From assembly GCA_910589415.1 (NCBI GenBank), contig OU342635.1, forward strand, positions 41,194,929 to 41,258,928: 64,000 bases of DNA, read 5' to 3'. Positions within the stretch are counted from its first letter, which is position 1. Each line of letters begins with the position of its first letter. The translations under genes were made by a program, and so were the position numbers. The DNA comes from Malachius bipustulatus (taxonomy: Eukaryota; Arthropoda; Insecta; Coleoptera; Melyridae). The notes beneath the pieces were generated by a model. It saw only the letters and a list, made by a program, of their open reading frames with translations, was not told the DNA's origin and searched no databases. This document shows positions 41,054 through 53,866 of this stretch, in pieces.

Positions 41054-43945
41054 CGAAATACTTTTGGTAGTTTGTCATTGCTTTCGCAGTAGAAGAGGGT
41101 TATGGTTCGAAAGTACAATAAATTATATATTGGAGAAATTCGAGATAGGTAATATATATATATGCTCTTAATTTTTAATTAGGTAAAAATTTAAATCATA
41201 AATCTTCTAAATAATAGGAATAGCTTGCACTGGCTTCGTACTTAATATAGTCGGGGCCAACAACCTCCGTCCGCTTGACATGAAATAAGAAGAAGAATTA
41301 ATTGACTAAATGGCTGTTTTGAATCGAACCCAAACCATTAATCTTGAGAAGAAGAAGCAGAAGAACGGAAAATAACTTCATCCTAAAATAAGCTCAAACT
41401 TGCTAAGAAATAGAAATAAATTGAAGTTAAAAGTGAAGAATGTAATAATACTACTGAAATCTGAAAACGTGATTAAATTTCACAGTGATTTTTAAATTAG
41501 AATTTACTTTTAAAAAACCCATAGGAACTCTTTTAGAGAAGAAAAAAGGAAAAAAATATTTTCATCAATCACTCTCGTCACTCACTCTCGGTTCTATGCG
41601 CATGAATGGATGAATCGACCAAATTTAAATAAATCAAGTGAATGCTTATTTACATTGTTACAGTCAGAGCAGATGTTTACACTATGACTAGTTGACGAAC
41701 TTCCTACTCTACCTGCACTCATGGTCATGATCATGACAAAAATGAGGCCTGTGCCTTGTGCCTGTGCCTGTTACAGCGGCAATTTGATAAGAGGGCAAAT
41801 TCCTCTGGTAAATTCGTTGTCCATACTTTTGACGGATAGCCGCTCGCCTAATTTTTTTCGTTAAGCTCTTCCTATAAATTTTGTACGTCTCTACTTCTTC
41901 TCCTAAATAACTATACGCAACAGAATCTCACCGCGTTGCACCCTGCCAGATAGGTAGTACGCTGAGAGGCATTAACATTCTTGTGGTTGGTGCAATTTTC
42001 AGGCACTCCGAGTGTTTCCTAGGCTATTCCCCGAAAATCCAGAAATTCCCCGGAAAATAACAGTTCCCGGGAGTTGTTTTCATTAGTGAATTGTGGATTA
42101 ATGCTTACGAACGCGTCCCGAAATGTTAATTTCTAGCAAGGCGCAAGACTGCTTCGAATTCTAACTTTAATAATTTTGCTTTTTATTATTTCTTGCGATA
42201 TAAGAGATTAGTATTAAGTCAATAGAGGATCCTATTATATTATTGATGTAATTGCAAAAAAAATATAAGTGTTGTGTTTTTTTGCCGCTTAGGAACGCGC
42301 TCACACTGACGTTTAATGGAGCTCGAGCTTACTTTATAGTTTCAATTTCATCAAGAAGAACGTGTCTAATGTCAATGTCAAGACCTAGCTGTCAATTGTC
42401 AATGAACATCGTGCAAGCGCAGAATAATATTGGTATTTAATTCAAAATCGAGTTGAAATTGAATTCAAAAATCAGAAAGAACCCTGGCACCCTTCATATT
42501 TCAAATTTTAAGGTCGTAACGACAATCGTGACTTTTATAGCAACTTTGTTTCTTCTGAATTTCAACACATCTTTTTCTACTGCCATTAAAAATCTAGTCA
42601 GAAGAATCATTTTCAATAATATTATCTCCTGCTCTGTGGTTTTCAATTTTCATTTTCAAAGTGGTACTTTTTCTATAACTTCGTTCTTATTGTTTAAGAA
42701 TAATTATTATTATATCAGTTGTTAATTATTATTTAATGAAGAATGACAGTACAATTCTTCCAGTAACACCTTTATCATCTCAAGCTGTGTGATTACTTCC
42801 AATCTAAATACAAATTTCAATCAAGCATTATCCATCATAGAAAACTTGTAATGCATTTTGAAAGAAAACAAATATTAGAAACCGTTGAGGCTTTAAGCTT
42901 TCCCAAGTACCTCGAAGCCTTCAAACCGACCAATAAGCAAGAGAGCTTCTATAAAAGTGAAACATGTACAAACGACTCTTTAGAGCTACAAAGCTTTTTT
43001 CAAGCACAACACAGACAGCATTGGGTACCGATCAAGCTCGACATTTACTACAACAGGTGGAGAAGACTCGAATAATTTTTGTAACACTACTGAGACTGAG
43101 ACACCTGTCGACATCATGTCATTGTTGACAAATGTACAGTTTATTAATTTCGCTTTTGAGGCTGGTGACGGGAGTAAGGTTCAATACTCATCAGATTTGT
43201 TCCGAAGCTACAAATTCTTTAAATAATAATCACACACGCGACAAGGACATCTTTATAACTGAAGCTGATGGAACGTTACAAGTTTTAAAAAACTGAGATA
43301 TATTTCTGAATGACAGTCCTCGCAACAATGAAAAAGTAGCACAACTCAATAATAATAATTCTACACCAGATTCAGCAACAATTCAAGATGACGAATCATT
43401 TGTAAACAACACAATAACAATATCAGTTATCGAAGCTAAAATAGATGTATTTGAACAAATTAGGCCTTTACATGATAAATCAGAATCAATGAACTTGCAT
43501 GTATCGAAGTTAAAACTCACGATAAGGACATCACAGCAGTGATTTTATCAAACAAATTCACATTATTTTAGCACGCATGAGGTGTATTATCTAATTGATC
43601 TTAACCAATTGAATTCCAAAATACTTACTTAACTGGGCTTCAGTTGGTATTATTCCACGATTATATGACAGTGGAAATTGATGTTTTAATTACTAACAAC
43701 AACAATAATAATAATAACTAGCAACAATAAAATGAAACATCAATAATTAGGTAGGTACGAGAATGACTTTAATAGCTCAATATATAATTTCCATATACAA
43801 ACATCTATAAATATATTTTAAGACAATAGGAGGATCAGTGCGAGATGTATAGATAGATAATTCGAGAGGTGCATAGTTGAAGGTACAAATTGATTGGCGA
43901 AAGGAATTGACATTCATTATCACAACTATGATAGACACAGATTAT
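41054..43945. other. Intergenic interval between GPA2 and the TPRG1L-like gene
   Basis: No convincing gene. 42851-43560 has several longish open stretches in different frames (one of 74 codons at 42851-43075) and an unusual coding-like composition. They could be a decayed ORF, but I recognise nothing in them. Microsatellite-like AAT runs lie near 43700. Confidence 0.5.
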
Positions 43946-46900
43946 CTAAAAGCTAAACTTCCCGCGCACTTTGAAGAAGCCCAGGGAGTTTCTGTTGTGT
44001 ATCAGTGAGCCTAGGCCGATGTAGTTCTGCAACAGGATGTTGTGTTGGAGTATCCTGGTCGGGACTTCCGGCTTGATTCGTTGTAGATTCGCGATGGCTT
44101 CGCATAACATTTCCGTGAAGATTTCTAAATTGTATACGTTCTTCTGCTTCTCTTCAGCCCAGTCTGAAAAAGACCACGAATGGTCAGGAATTTTTTATAT
44201 ATTTTTTATTTATTTTACTACTAATACATCAGTAATTTTTCTCTACAAAATAATGTTAAAACAACAATGATAAAAAGTACATGTGAAGCAAATATTACAC
44301 AGTAGTTGAATAAACCCAAACACTACAATGGACAATAAGCTAATCTAAATCCAAACAATTTCAAAGTTATCGCATCTTTGTGGTATCTTGACAGTGGGGT
44401 GCTGATTTAGTGTAAGTTGTGCGTGCTAGTTGAGTGTATCTTGTTGAGTGATAACATAATAATTGTGTAGTGAAAATAATTATTGTGCAGTGATCATTAT
44501 TGCGTGTTCAATTATTGATATACAAAAATTTTGAACACAGAAGCGCACGCCTATAAAATATTCAGTGCGTGGTGATTTGCTCTTCAGATCAGCTGACATG
44601 ACAGGAATGTCATATTTTAACCCTAGAATACTAACCTACGTAAATTTTACGTGTCCGTTCTAGTTTTTCATCCGCCTTAGCAACAGTTTATGGAGTAGGA
44701 GGTTGCCAAGCCTGCAGTGCTCTCCCCACCCCTTCCTTGTTTAATGGAATAACTTGTTTATTCGTGTTTAGTTTGTTACCTATCTTGGTAGAGCCTGGAG
44801 TAAACCACTACACGTAATATTTACGTGAGATTAGTATTTACGTGTGAAAATTTGTACGTAAATTTAACGTGACATTATTATTTAGTGGTGATAAAATGGC
44901 GAAGAATTCTAACAATAATTCAGAAATATCTCTAACGGATAAAGAACTAGACGATATAATTAATGCGAGTGATTTTAGTGATATTGATGAACATGCAGAA
45001 GACCGACAAGAATATAACCCTTATTATAGCGATGACAGTGTTGATGACAGTGTCGCTGATCGTGATTATGTTCCAGATGAAGTCGATGAAGATCTATATG
45101 AAAAACTCCAACAAACGTGGCAGTCTAAGAAGAGAGAAGCAGCTGATAAAAAATTGAATCACAATCCAAAACGTCGTCAAATAGAGAGCCCGCAGCCGTC
45201 AACATCACGTGCATCGCTCAATGATGAATTGGCTCACACGCCAGTCGAGGATCATGTAATTGGTTGCAAAAATTTGATAATGTATGGAAAGAATGGTCAT
45301 GTATGGAATACTTTGCCTATAAAACCGGCAGATGGAAAAACTTCTGCCAATAATATTGTTTACATTCGACCAGGTCCAACAAATATTGCCAAAGATGCAA
45401 TAGAGCCTGAAGATGCGTTCAATTTATTTTTTAGCCAAGAAATTCTCAACGAGGTGTTGTTATATACAAACCAAAAAGTCACACAATTGCGAGATAAATA
45501 CAAAACCAAAAGTTCTACTGTTTCTGACACGAAAATGGATGAACTAAAGGCACTGTTGGGTCTTATTTTTCTATCAGCGGCATTGAAGAATAATCATCTT
45601 TCAGCCAACATGTTATTTGATGTTACATATTCAGGAGACAGATACAGAGCAACAATGAGCAAGGAAAGGTTTAATTTTCTCATAAACTGCTTGCGATTTG
45701 ACGATTCCGCTACGAGAGAGGAACGTAAGAGAGATAATACTTTTTCCTAAATTTCTAACATATGGGATATGTTTATTGAGAAGTGCATTGAATGTTACAA
45801 GCCTGGTTCTTATGTTACCATAGATGAACAGCTCGTAGGTTTTCGCGGCAGATGCCCGTTTCGTATGTATATGCCAAACAAGCCCAATAAGTACGGCATC
45901 AAAATTGTTATGTTGTGTGACGTAGCTACTAAATACGTAATAAATGCCAGTCCCTATCTTGGTAAGTCGACAAACACCAATGGTGCTCCATTAGCTAGCC
46001 ACTTTGTTGAAAATCTTACTAAACCTTTACATGGGAGCAATCGAAATATCACGATGGATAACTGGTTCACCAGCATTCCGCTTGCAACGAAATTACTAGG
46101 CAATCCTTTCAAAATGACTCTAGTTGGCACACTTCGGAAAAATAAAGCGGAAATACCACCTGAGCTAATACTGAATTGTAAATCTCGTCAATGTGGTACA
46201 TCCATGTTTGTGTTCGATGAGAAAATGTCACTAGTATCTTACAAACCGAAGCAGAACAAAATAGTACTTTTATTATCGACAATGCATACTACTGGTGCTC
46301 TGAATCCAGAAACCACCAAGCCGGAAATAATCCATACATACAACGAAACGAAAGGGTCTGTTGACACATTTGATCAAATGGCTCAAAACATATGTTGCAA
46401 TAGAAAGACTAGACGGTGGCCACTCTGCATTTTTTATAACATGATGAACATTGCATCAGTCAATTCGTATGTTATATATCATCATAATGTAGGAAAGGCA
46501 CATTCAAACCACTAACAAGACTACAATTTGTGTTAAAACTCCATGAGCAATTAACAAGACCATGGCAGCTGCATAGGCTTCACACTATCCCAAGCATTCC
46601 ACGAAAATTGAAAGAAAGTATTTCTCAAGTGTTGCAAATGCAACAAAAGGAGGAAATCATGGTAAATCATGAACGTCCTCAAGATAAGGGAAGGAGAACC
46701 TACTGCAGTTTATGCCCATCGGTGAAAAAGAGAATGACAACTACATATTGCTATACAATCATGCAATCGTGCTCTGTGTGGTGAACATCAAATCAAGGCA
46801 TGTTTGCAGTGTATTCAAAAAATTAATTAGTGTCCATTTTTCTAATTTTTGCTCCGGTTTTTTTTATACTATATCCAAGTATTCATGACTTTTAGTTTTT

Positions 46901-49900
46901 ATTAGAATAATCTGTTTTTAGTTTTATTGTTAACTTTAATATTATTATAATCTGTTTTTATGAGCAATAATTATTTGTGTTTGGATTTTTTGTTAAATTT
47001 GTCGTTAAGTTAATAAAACATATGGAGAGAATATTGAATTATATCAGCTGATAATAACAAAATCAAGTCTAAATTAGGAGTACGTAAAATTTACGTGTCA
47101 TTAGTATTCACGTACTAGCGACGAGCGTTAGTATTCTAGGGTTAATAATGCCAGAATATTCAGAATGCCAGAATATTTTCGCGCATGACTGTTATGTAAT
47201 GTAACAGGATATTCTGCGTTTGGAGCCACCAGTGAAGCTTCCAGAACTGTTGAAATCCACGTCCGGCTTGTATGTAAGAGCGCCGTGGCAGTAGCTACAG
47301 TCAGTTTGGATTGGAGTATAACAGAGTAAAGAGCAGTGGTGAAGGGTAAGAAAGAAGGTTGTGATAAGTGAAGTGAAATCAGAGATTAGAGCATAGTTGT
47401 ATTAGTATTAATTGTAACAAATGTAAGACTTTTTGTTTGAAACAATAAAGAGGAAGAACATTTCAATATCTTTAAACTAGTTTTTAGATTATTCTTATTT
47501 AATTTAAATTAAAAATATTATAAATTTTGTAAAATTATCTTGTTCCAAAAAAATCACAGATTGGCAACACTGCCAAAAACACAGTACCTAAGCTACAGAG
47601 AATGGATTTTACAATTTTGTCATCGTAACTATCCGTTACCATCTAAACTCACCCTCAGTAGACAGAAAAATCCAACATTGCGTTGAGATTAGGAATTGAA
47701 AAAATTTGTTTAGGTAACTACATAATTTATTACGGATTTATTAAAAACTGAGGTTATAGAATCTTCTTCTTTTTCTTCCATTCATGTGAATAATTCTAAT
47801 TGGCCTTTAGATTGTGGAATGCAGTCATATGAACCATTGGATACTCATAGTGTCTACAATTCATTGACGATGACAGTTCTAATGAAGGCACGTTTGTTCA
47901 TGACAGTTTCTAGAATGTACTGAGACTTTCAAAGACAACCAGAACTACTTGACGTTCTAGAATATCAACCTGCCATTGTAGTCATGGTACATAAGGAGCG
48001 CCAGTACTGCACATAGTCATTCAGTATACATAGTTTGGGATGTTATGAATAAATTGGAGAGTTTTAGACAGAACAGAAGGCTATAGTGAGTCTAGAATGT
48101 TATTAATAAGAGAGGTCAGTTAGTGGAGTTGATAAGAGCAAAAGAGAAGTCTAGTGAGCTGATGAATAGTAAAGTAATTGAGAGTATGATAAGAGACAAT
48201 TAAGTTGATGAGACAGCTAGAGAGAAAGATTATTAGTGGACTGTAACCTATTGAAGCAGAAATGAAATTTAGAAGAAGTGGTTATTTCATTTTGAGGCTA
48301 TCACTGTAAATAGAGACTGAAAATAATTGTTATAAATTATTGTAAAGTTAATTGAGATAAATAAAGTCAATTAAGTATGTCACAAGAAAAATACCTTTAT
48401 GAAAGTATAAAGGATGGAATGTGTACGTTATAAACGGAATGTCATCGTTGAAAGGGTTCCAGGTCCCTCCGAAATTGGACGGTTTTCCATTATCCCAGAT
48501 CAGACGCAAGCCCTTCATCTTACGATCCCTGCAAAACATGTCAAAGTCTCATTTTATAATTAAACAGAATGTTAAATATGCTACATTTAAAAAAGCAGCT
48601 ACAAATTAATTCCATCAGTTGAACAAAGTTATCCGAGCAGTAAAAAATAAGTAAATTTTCTTAATTAAAAATCTAAGAAGTTTAACATAACAGTCAGGAA
48701 TGGCAACAATGTATGATAAGTTGCCATACCGATACCATAGCTCACTATGTTCAAATTTTAGAAGTATTATTTTTGGTTTGATGCATGGAAGCCATGCAAG
48801 TTTACTATCTACATAATAAAAGCAACTAAAAAAAATGATAAGGAAATAAGGGTCATGTAAAGTCTTTAATTACAGTAAAAAAGCAACAATTAGCATTCAC
48901 CAACCAATTATCTTAAATTACTAGGAAGGTTATCGTGTATGCTATACTTAGGTTGATAAAAGTTGTTGTGCCGTTGATTGTCCGCTTTGGACCAATGCGA
49001 AAACAAACAGTTTTCTAATACATTGGAAACTCCATCAGCAAAACCATTTAATCGGCTGCGTCACGGGAACAATCAAATCATTAGAACAATAAACATAACA
49101 ATGATCAATACTTCCTACCCTGCTGCTTCATTGCCATTTTTATCAAGTTATGAAACAAGATGAATCACCAATCAATGAAAATTTTGTCAACTTGACAACC
49201 CTGAACCTAAATAATAATACAAAATAATAATAATAATGATAACAGTTGTTATAGTTGTTATAATTACTATCAGTAGTAGTAGAATAAATTCATTTTAATG
49301 AGACATATTATTATCATCTATACATAATACAAAGCAATTATTGTTATGATATTACGGGAATTGAGCAATTATTAATAATTGGATGTTATCAGTAGAAAAT
49401 TTCAAAATACATTCAACTTACGGAATTAAAGAGCCTTGCGGATAAATCAAATTTCCAATAATGACCTGCTCGAGTAGTTCCAGGGGTAATTTCTTGTATC
49501 CCAGTCTTCTTAAAGCTATAAAATCATACTTGGCAGTCACAATTGTCTTTGGGGTCAATAAAATTAAGCGCTCCTTTTCAGTGTCCCAGTGATTAATCCT
49601 ATAAAATAAATCAATTTTAACAAAAATCTATAAATATAATAAAAAGCAGCCCCTCATCCCCCATAGAACAAGGACTCTAGGGGTTGGTTTTGGAGATAGT
49701 AGGGGTGTCTCTATCAATATAAAAATCAGTGTGGTTTTCATGTGGGGCCGGCTGTAACTCCACAAATAATGAAAGAATGTTCTCAAAAAATGCTCTAGAA
49801 TCTTTTGAATTGGTTCCAGGGGTGTTGTAGAGTGTTCTAAAATGTTTTAGAATGTTCGAAAATGTTTCAAAAAAAATAAAACGTTTGAGAAATTTATTAA

Positions 49901-52900
49901 ATATTTTAGAAACCAGAAATAGAAGTCATAAATTTTCTGGGATATTCTCAAAAGATCCATTTCTGTAATAGTGGGGATATATTCCAACTAAGAAGGGTGC
50001 ATAAATGTGATAATAAGACGTATTTTTGCAAATCGATTAGAACAGTTCAACAAAAAGTCATAATGAAATACAATTAAATAAGGGAATGTTCTACAATTTT
50101 CCGGAATATTCATATTGGAAAATATTTTGAAATTTTACGTTGTTCCAGAAAATTATAACGAGACCGCTCTGGAAAAATTCTATTCGTTTCTTGAAGAAAT
50201 CCTAGTTTCACCATTTCCTTGTTTATGTTTAGATTACATTCCTTTTTTTATACTGAGTTAGTGAATGACACGTTCGCGACAATTCCAGTCACATGTCATA
50301 TGACACATTGACGGACAGTTGTGAGTTCTATGGATTTCTGGAGTTGGCTTTCTGAACAATCTGACATTTCCAGAATCCACGGCCGGTGCGCCGGTGTGAG
50401 TTCTACAACCTGCGAGAAGGTTCCTACTGTTTCGCTGACACGTCGCGGGAACTATATAAGGACCGTCGTGCGACTGCGTGGAGTAGTAGTATCCTGGACG
50501 TTAAGCAGTGAAGACTGAAGTATAGACAGAGCAGTAGTGAAGTGAAGTGTGAAGTAAGGAAGCCAGTAGTGACAGTATAACGGATATAAAGAATAGACAA
50601 GTAGTAGTATCTGTGAGTGGAGATAAGAGAACAGCTGTGTGTGTGTTTTGATTATTTAGAATAATTATTAGAGGTTATAAGTACTTGTGTTGTTAAACAA
50701 TAAAGGAATTTACAGACCTTGGTGGTGATTTATTTATTGTAAGACCCGTAACAATATTATAAAGGCTTGTCTACAACTTGTAGCTTTTCCATCAAGGGGT
50801 TATGGAGCTCCCAAAAATGTGCTTCAAACTAATTTTAAAAAACTATATGATTTACAAGAAAAAATAATAATGAACATTTGGAGAACATAATTATGTGGGA
50901 CTGTCAATGCATTACATTCTTGACAAAAATACTATAATTTGCAAAAATTATTCATGTGAGGCATTACCTATTGATTCTCATTCGCGTTCAAATGAGTCAA
51001 AGTTTCAGGATTTTTTATAAATTTTTCTCTAAAAAACAGTACTTCTGGCACATGATGGGCTTACCCTTGAAAGGAAAGTCACAAGTTGTGAATGACCCTG
51101 TAGAATGGTCTAGAATATCACACAATGTTAGTTGAGAATTTTCTAGAGTGTTTGATTCGTAAATGTTCTCGAATGTTCTAGCATGCACTGGTTCAAATAG
51201 GTACTGTTTAAATTATTTTCTCCACTACTACAAAGAACCACTTTATGGATTTTATTGCTCATTTTGAGTTCCTTCAGGGATTTACGATAATTATAAAACT
51301 TACTGGGTGAGTAAAAAGTAAGATATAAGTGGCCCATCAGCTTCCGGATCGAGGAAATGCTCGGTGCATTCCCTGACGGCGCTCTCGATTACATTCTCCC
51401 GGAAAGTAAAAAATTTAAAAGGATCTTCAATGATATGTATTGCTGGCTGTATGGTGTTTTCTTTAGTCTTATTCGTTTCGACTGTTTCCTTACTCTCGGG
51501 CTCGGACTTCTTGTTCCATAACGTTTCAGTAACTGCAAACAAATCCAGTACAAAATTAATAAAAAATAACACTTGAGAGAATAATATTTCTTACGACAAC
51601 CTCTGCAAAACCACATGCAAATATCGATCCGGGAAAAAAAGAAAAAACCGCTATTTACAGACATAAAAACCGAACTGATATTTCGTAGCGGGTATTCAAT
51701 ATATCATTAATCATTCCATATTTCGATTTTCCGCCACTTCATAGATAAAAGTGGAAATTGGAAAAAGATAAAGTAATATTCTAATAACGGATCGTAATTA
51801 AACCTGGTGACTGGAACTAATGATCTTAGTGTTAGTCATTCCAGTACCTACCTACCTGGGCAGTTATTATTACAGAGTTGCCATGAGGTAGAAAATTTCC
51901 ATTTAAAATATTTAATTATTTTCTGTTTTTTTTTTCTTAATTGCTTCAATACCGAATAACATGCAAAAACAATATGGCGAGGATAAGAAAAATAAAAGTT
52001 TACTATTAAAACTTCAAGATCTAGTGCGGCACATATGTATACAACCTACAAAACAGAATTAATTAATTTTCCAAATATGAAATATTTTGGAAACGACTGA
52101 AGTAATCCTAAATTTTATTTCAGATTCTTAATTAGTATAAAATAGTGCAAGTTTTCTCTAATTCAACCGACCCTACAGCTATCACAGTTTAGAAGCTATA
52201 CTTAAACTTTAAACGGTTTTAACTATAAAACGCATAGTAATTGTTTACATCCGCGGCTCCTAAGTTTCATCAATTTTTTCGGGACAGAGGAGCGAAATAG
52301 GGGTGCTGGGTGGGTAAGAAGCTAAAAACAGCCATTGCAAACTAATATTAAGGTCACAACTAAGGCCTCTTTGACACTACGATCGAATTTCTATTCTTTT
52401 CTTCACTTTCAGGGCAAGGAATATCTTCGAGATAAACAGTAGCACAGTTTTTATTTTGAATTTTGCATTTATTTTGCATTTGCATTCCAAAAACCGTGAC
52501 ATCGTTCGCTATACTCTGGATACGATATGAGAAATCTTATATCCGGTCGAATCCCTCTCTGTGTCGTGCTCATGGCATCCGCCGCCTACCCAGGACCGGA
52601 CTCATTAGAGCGACTCTTAATGCCTCTTTTTTTGGCTAAGCATTAATTTGCAAAGCAAATGAATACCTTCCTGGTGTTACTATAGGTATGTTCTCCACCC
52701 CTATATAGGTGCCATAGTGAAACTGTAGGAGCCGCGGATGTAAATAATGACTAAACGCATTACTGCACTTTTGTTATGTCAGCTATTCCATACTGTAAGT
52801 GGTACTAGTCATGTAATTTCCAATATTACTGTACTAGTACGGTAATGAATAACGTTAATTACTGCACTAGTACATATCGTCGCTGTCAGTACGAAGGGGC

Positions 52901-53866
52901 CTATCTTCTTAATAATTTATTTACAGAAAAAGTCCAATCTTTTCTTTCAAAAAAGATTATGTCTCAATGTTCTAAGTATACTTTTGTGCTATAAGTATAT
53001 GAAAAAAGGTTCTGATAATGAATTATATCTCGTGCTACAGACAAAATGAACAGTAGAGTTTTCTTCAAAACGTTCTCCTGAAAAGTTGTTAAATCAGAGA
53101 TAGGCCATTTCGTAATGACAGCGACGATATTGTTATGTCAACTTTTACATACTGAGTGGTACTAGTTGTGTAATGTCAGATTTTACTGTACTAGCACTGT
53201 AATGACAGCTATCACTGCTTGAGTATTTATGTATATGTATCAGATATTACTGTACTAGTAATGTAATGACAGCTATTATTATACTAGTGATATGTAATGG
53301 CAGCTATTATTATGGTAGTTCTTACTTAAAGGGCTCTCCAATGTGACAAAAGCGAGCTCACATGAGACTTTGAAACTTGGCAAGAGTGTAAAATTTTCAA
53401 CTTTATGCTAGTTTTACAGATTCAATCAAATAATGAAAAATAATTCCATTGGCAACACCATATGCACCTTATTCAATTAGAAAACTTAGTAGGTAATTGC
53501 ATTTTCCCTTCAAGTTTACTAATTGAAATTGATTAGTTAGGTATCATTTATTGGCCAAACTAACGCAAGCAGTTTCTAGAGAACAAAAATATTTTTCCAC
53601 ATGAACAAGAACAAAGAATGACAGCAAAATCAAAGGATAATCTTACTTTTGTTAGGAATCGATGTCAATGGTGATATGAAAGTGTTGCTCCAGTGACAAT
53701 TGTTATTGCTGTTATTTACTCTCGGAGTATTATCTTTGCTATCAGTAGCAGCGGGGACTTGAGCTTGAGCTTTAGCAATATCACATTTACCCTCGTTCGG
53801 ATTCAATCTCAACTTGCCACCTTTGAATTCTTCCGGCAAGTCTTCTTCCAAAGTATAATCTATCAT
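43946..53866 (-). CDS. TPRG1L: TPRG1L-like protein (hSac2-type domain), five coding exons, 325 aa
   Basis: The family includes vertebrate TPRG1L/Mover, a synaptic-vesicle-associated protein with an hSac2 (inositol-phosphatase-associated) domain. Its insect role is not known to me. Exons on the minus strand are 53866-53647, 51532-51304, 49598-49422, 48528-48395 and 44163-43946 (stop TAG 43948-43946), with phases 1, 2, 2, 1 and GT-AG borders. They total 978 nt. Residues 1-90 are acidic and Asn/Ser-rich, probably disordered. Exon 3 has QINHWDTEKERLILLTPKT and AKYDFIALRR. Exon 4 has GLRLIWDNGKP and TWNPFNDDIPFITYTFHP. Exon 5 ends with YIGLGSLIHNRNSLGFFKVRG, matching the family's conserved C-terminal glycine/asparagine segment. 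Length exceeds the roughly 270-aa vertebrate protein mainly at the N-terminus. Introns carry piggyBac and LTR-like insertions. The frame is intact. Confidence 0.85.
44621..47141 (+). mobile_element. piggyBac-family transposon, 2.5 kb, with TTAA target duplication
   Basis: Ends are CCCTAGAATACTAAC on the left and its complement GTTAGTATTCTAGGG on the right, flanked by TTAA at 44617-44620 and 47142-47145. Sub-terminal palindromic ACGTAAATTTTACGTG motifs recur near both ends. It lies in the last intron of the TPRG1L-like gene, in the opposite orientation, inside an LTR-like sequence. Confidence 0.92.
44896..46832 (+). pseudogene. piggyBac transposase, inactivated by one stop and two frameshifts
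   Basis: The acidic N-terminus begins MAKNSNNN. The DDD catalytic residues are recognisable at VTIDEQLVGFRG (45817-45852), ITMDNWFTS (about 46050) and GSVDTFDQMA (about 46350). The C-terminal cysteine-rich RING-like domain (RTYCSLCPS...YCYT) follows at 46690-46760. Breaks are an in-frame TAA at 45748-45750, a frameshift near 46505-46515 and a small insertion near 46760 that shifts the last cysteines out of frame. Few breaks suggest a fairly young copy. It is not active as written. Confidence 0.9.
47146..47480 (+). repeat. LTR-like sequence interrupted by piggyBac
   Basis: It shares its core with 28190-28600 and ends with AATAAAGAGG (47446). The stretch before piggyBac (about 44580-44616) joins it when the transposon is removed. 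No internal retrotransposon is adjacent, so a solo LTR is likely. Ends are not resolved. Confidence 0.5.
47880..48375 (+). repeat. Possible LTR-like or other repeat segment near exon 4 of the TPRG1L-like gene
   Basis: A purine-rich + strand (GAGAGGTCAGTTAGTGGAG...) ending in AATAAA (48359) recalls the LTR-like segments at 28190 and 50270 in composition and order. I found no long shared block. Confidence 0.3.
49780..50170. repeat. Region with repeated GAANNTTC-like motifs
   Basis: AGAATGTTC-type motifs recur at 49789, 49828, 49848 and 50088, and again near 51105-51185. These are spaced GAA/TTC half-sites like degenerate heat-shock elements, or simply a decayed repeat. Confidence 0.35.
50270..50760 (+). 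repeat. LTR-like sequence with TATA box and poly(A) signal
   Basis: TATATAAG at 50453 is followed by a purine-rich stretch (AGTAGTGAAGTGAAG) and AATAAA at 50700. It ends near GACCCGTAACA. CCAGAATCCACGGCCGG resembles the CCACGTCCGGC block of the other LTR-like copies. A solo LTR of the same broad group is likely. Confidence 0.5.
52236..52752. mobile_element. MITE with 33-bp TIR and 8-bp TSD
   Basis: The ends share TTTACATCCGCGGCTCCTA (outermost AGTAATTG on the left, complement of AATGACT on the right). The 8-bp repeat AAACGCAT at 52228-52235 and 52753-52760 flanks it. The 517-bp interior has no coding sequence. The features fit hAT or P superfamilies. It lies in intron 1 of the TPRG1L-like gene. 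Confidence 0.8.
52780..53330. repeat. Dispersed ACTGTACTAGTA...GTAATGACAGCTAT repeats
   Basis: Units with TACTGTACTAGTA and GTAATG(A/G)CAGCTAT recur at 52838, 53188, 53246 and neighbours. Two blocks (52780-52900 and 53130-53330) include an inverted TCGTCGCTGTCA/TGACAGCGACGA pair. No coding sequence. Confidence 0.6.

Noticed and set aside
42453..43560. Possible decayed gene upstream of the GPA2 promoter
   Set aside because: Open stretches in shifting frames but no family recognised; kept only as an intergenic note.
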